Positions 6,471 through 7,498 of a DNA stretch of 7,498 nucleotides are shown here, piece by piece. The DNA comes from an uncultured Chloroflexota bacterium (GTDB lineage: Bacteria; Chloroflexota; Dehalococcoidia; Dehalococcoidales; RBG-16-60-22), in contig CAIWTG010000058.1 in NCBI GenBank assembly GCA_903915565.1, positions 1 to 7,498 of the forward strand, given 5' to 3'. The position numbers and the translations under genes are program-made. The notes beneath the pieces were generated by a model. The model saw only the letters and a list, made by a program, of their open reading frames with translations. It had not been told where the DNA came from and ran no database searches. Every line of letters begins with the position of its first letter. The stretch's first letter is position 1.

Positions 6471-7064
6471 ATGAGTAAGACAACTAATAATAAAATAGCC
6501 GAAGTTATCGAAGCGTCCACCGCGCAGTTCACCGCGCAGTGCTATGAACTGTATGAGATGCCGCCCCTCGGCGCGCTGGTAAAAACAGGCGACATTTTCG
6601 GTGTCGTCGCTAATGAGGAGACCACTGGCATGGAGCCGGGGCGCAAGCCAATCGCCCGCGGCAAGGATGCCGCCACTGAGGAAGCTGTCTACAAAGACAG
6701 CCCCCAGCTTAAAAAGCTCTTGCGGAGTACGTTTACCGCGGCGGTGGTGGGTTATTGCAAGGACGGTAAAATCCACCAGTACCTGCCGCCCCAGCCGGCT
6801 AAAATACACGCCTTCGTTTATTTATGTCAACCTGAAGAAGTAGACGAATTCAGCAAGTCATTCAGCTGGCTGAACATTTTAATTAACAGCGCCATCTCCG
6901 TCCCTACCGAGGAGGTCATCGCCGCGTCTTTACGCCAGATGAGCCGCGTACGCGAGGATAGCCATTCTTTTATGGTTGCGGCGGGCAAAGAAATCGCGAA
7001 TATTTTAGCCAGTAATATTGCCCGTGTGAAAAATATCCTGGAGAAAATCCGGCATGACGGATAA
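6471..7064 (+). CDS. HerA-associated protein with HAS-barrel-like N-terminal half, no ATPase domain
   Basis: A 197-residue soluble protein of unknown exact role. Residues 8-127 follow the layout of the HerA N-terminal HAS-barrel encoded just downstream: a first strand IAEVIEAST, then PPLGALVKTGDIFGVV (31-46), a variable charged loop (47-82), FTAAVVGY (88-95), and YLPPQPAKIHAFVYLCQPEEVDEF (104-127), which parallels the FIAEVLNG and PxHYVTVNLATEADIERVF segments of HerA. The remaining 70 residues are predicted helical (NILINSAI, SLRQMSRVRED, ANILASNIARVKNILEKI). There is no Walker A or B motif, signal peptide or membrane helix. The start at 6471 has only a weak AAGGGG site, about 9 nt upstream, supplied by a repeat. 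Its 3' end overlaps the herA start by 11 nt, implying translational coupling and a shared complex. It could cap, load or regulate HerA, or link it to NurA. The HAS-barrel call rests on reading by eye. Confidence 0.6.
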   Translation: MSKTTNNKIAEVIEASTAQFTAQCYELYEMPPLGALVKTGDIFGVVANEETTGMEPGRKPIARGKDAATEEAVYKDSPQLKKLLRSTFTAAVVGYCKDGKIHQYLPPQPAKIHAFVYLCQPEEVDEFSKSFSWLNILINSAISVPTEEVIAASLRQMSRVREDSHSFMVAAGKEIANILASNIARVKNILEKIRHDG

Positions 7065-7498
7065 GCTCGGTATCGTCACCAGCGCCTCGCTGGAAAAAGG
7101 CGTTGATGTCCGTCTGGACGCCCCGGTATCCGTGGAGGATATGGTGGTGGGACGCTATGTCACTATCGAAGGGAAAAAGCGCCGCTTCTTTGGGATGATT
7201 ACGGACGTGCGCCTGGGCGTGACCGACGAAAGCCTGACCGTCTCCCCACCCGATGTCTCCGACCCCTTTATCGCCGAGGTCTTGAACGGCACCAGCACCT
7301 TCGGGCAGATACACGTAACACCAATGCTTACCATCGGCGGCGACGTTGACTCTATAGCGGAAGGTCCCCAGCCCGTTAAAACCATCCCTACCCATTATGT
7401 TACCGTTAATCTGGCGACGGAGGCTGACATCGAGCGCGTCTTCGGCAAAGAGGATAAAGAGCGTTTCTTCATCGGCAACCCGCTGGACATGGAAACCA
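7054..7498 (+). CDS. herA: HerA-like DNA translocase ATPase, N-terminal part (truncated by window end)
   Basis: A frame of 148 complete codons runs off the right edge. It encodes the HAS-barrel that begins HerA-family hexameric ATPases: LGIVTSASLEKGVDVRL (5-21), VEDMVVGRYVTIEG (27-40), RFFGMITDVRLG (44-55), FIAEVLNG, and THYVTVNLATEADIERVFGKE. The last visible residues, IGNPLDMET (140-148), are the link that in this family leads straight into the Walker A loop, which should lie just beyond the window. HerA pumps DNA and stimulates its partner nuclease NurA, encoded upstream. The ATG at 7054 lies inside the end of the previous gene (11-nt overlap). GGAG at 7040-7043, 10 nt upstream, serves as ribosome binding site. 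The ATPase core is not visible, so its integrity is unproven. Confidence 0.85.
   Translation, partial: MTDKLGIVTSASLEKGVDVRLDAPVSVEDMVVGRYVTIEGKKRRFFGMITDVRLGVTDESLTVSPPDVSDPFIAEVLNGTSTFGQIHVTPMLTIGGDVDSIAEGPQPVKTIPTHYVTVNLATEADIERVFGKEDKERFFIGNPLDMET

Noticed and set aside
5022..7498. HerA-NurA phage-defence island
   Set aside because: No SIR2, DUF4297-type, methylase, toxin, integrase or insertion sequence gene is visible, and the adjacent genes are housekeeping. The possibility remains only for sequence beyond the right edge.
1..7498. CRISPR array, tRNA, rRNA or riboswitch
   Set aside because: No regularly spaced direct repeats, cloverleaf-like segments or recognisable riboswitch cores were seen in the intergenic stretches, all of which are shorter than 300 bases.

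Overview
The window is 7.5 kb of bacterial chromosome with dense, mid-GC genes. It most resembles a Chloroflexota genome of the Dehalococcoidia type. That placement is an inference from gene content and the style of the intergenic palindromes: cca with secD/secF, a bacterial NurA/HerA pair, and GC-rich palindromic repeats between genes. No marker RNA gene is present to confirm it.

Layout, left to right. Positions 1-186 are the 3' end of a membrane-protein gene, possibly plsY. A consensus-like promoter (238-266) then drives cca (tRNA CCA-adding enzyme, 274-1758), followed closely by secD (1788-3323) and secF (3320-4240, ATGA overlap with secD). The promoter sits so close to the cca start that the transcript may be leaderless. 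secF converges on a LysE-family exporter gene on the minus strand (4278-4904). A strong GC-rich hairpin covers the junction, and the lysE stop codon lies in its loop. A 117-bp divergent promoter region (4905-5021) separates lysE from a plus-strand operon that runs off the right edge.

That operon is the most interesting part. It holds nurA (5022-6218), a 25-residue very basic microprotein with a perfect ribosome binding site (6282-6359), a 197-residue protein whose N-terminal half resembles the HAS-barrel of HerA but which has no ATPase domain (6471-7064), and the start of a herA-like hexameric DNA translocase gene (7054 to the end, 11-nt overlap). NurA and HerA are known partners in DNA end processing. 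The two extra genes between them are candidates for unrecognised components of the same machine. The 252-bp nurA/HAS-protein gap also carries two palindromic repeats. The second is about 91 bp with 13-bp terminal inverted repeats, and it supplies the likely ribosome binding site of the HAS-barrel-like gene and could also hide it.

The left half therefore looks like housekeeping (tRNA maturation and protein export). The right half looks like a DNA-repair or genome-maintenance operon of nuclease, motor and accessory proteins. Nothing in the window (no SIR2, methylase, toxin or integrase) marks it as a mobile defence island.
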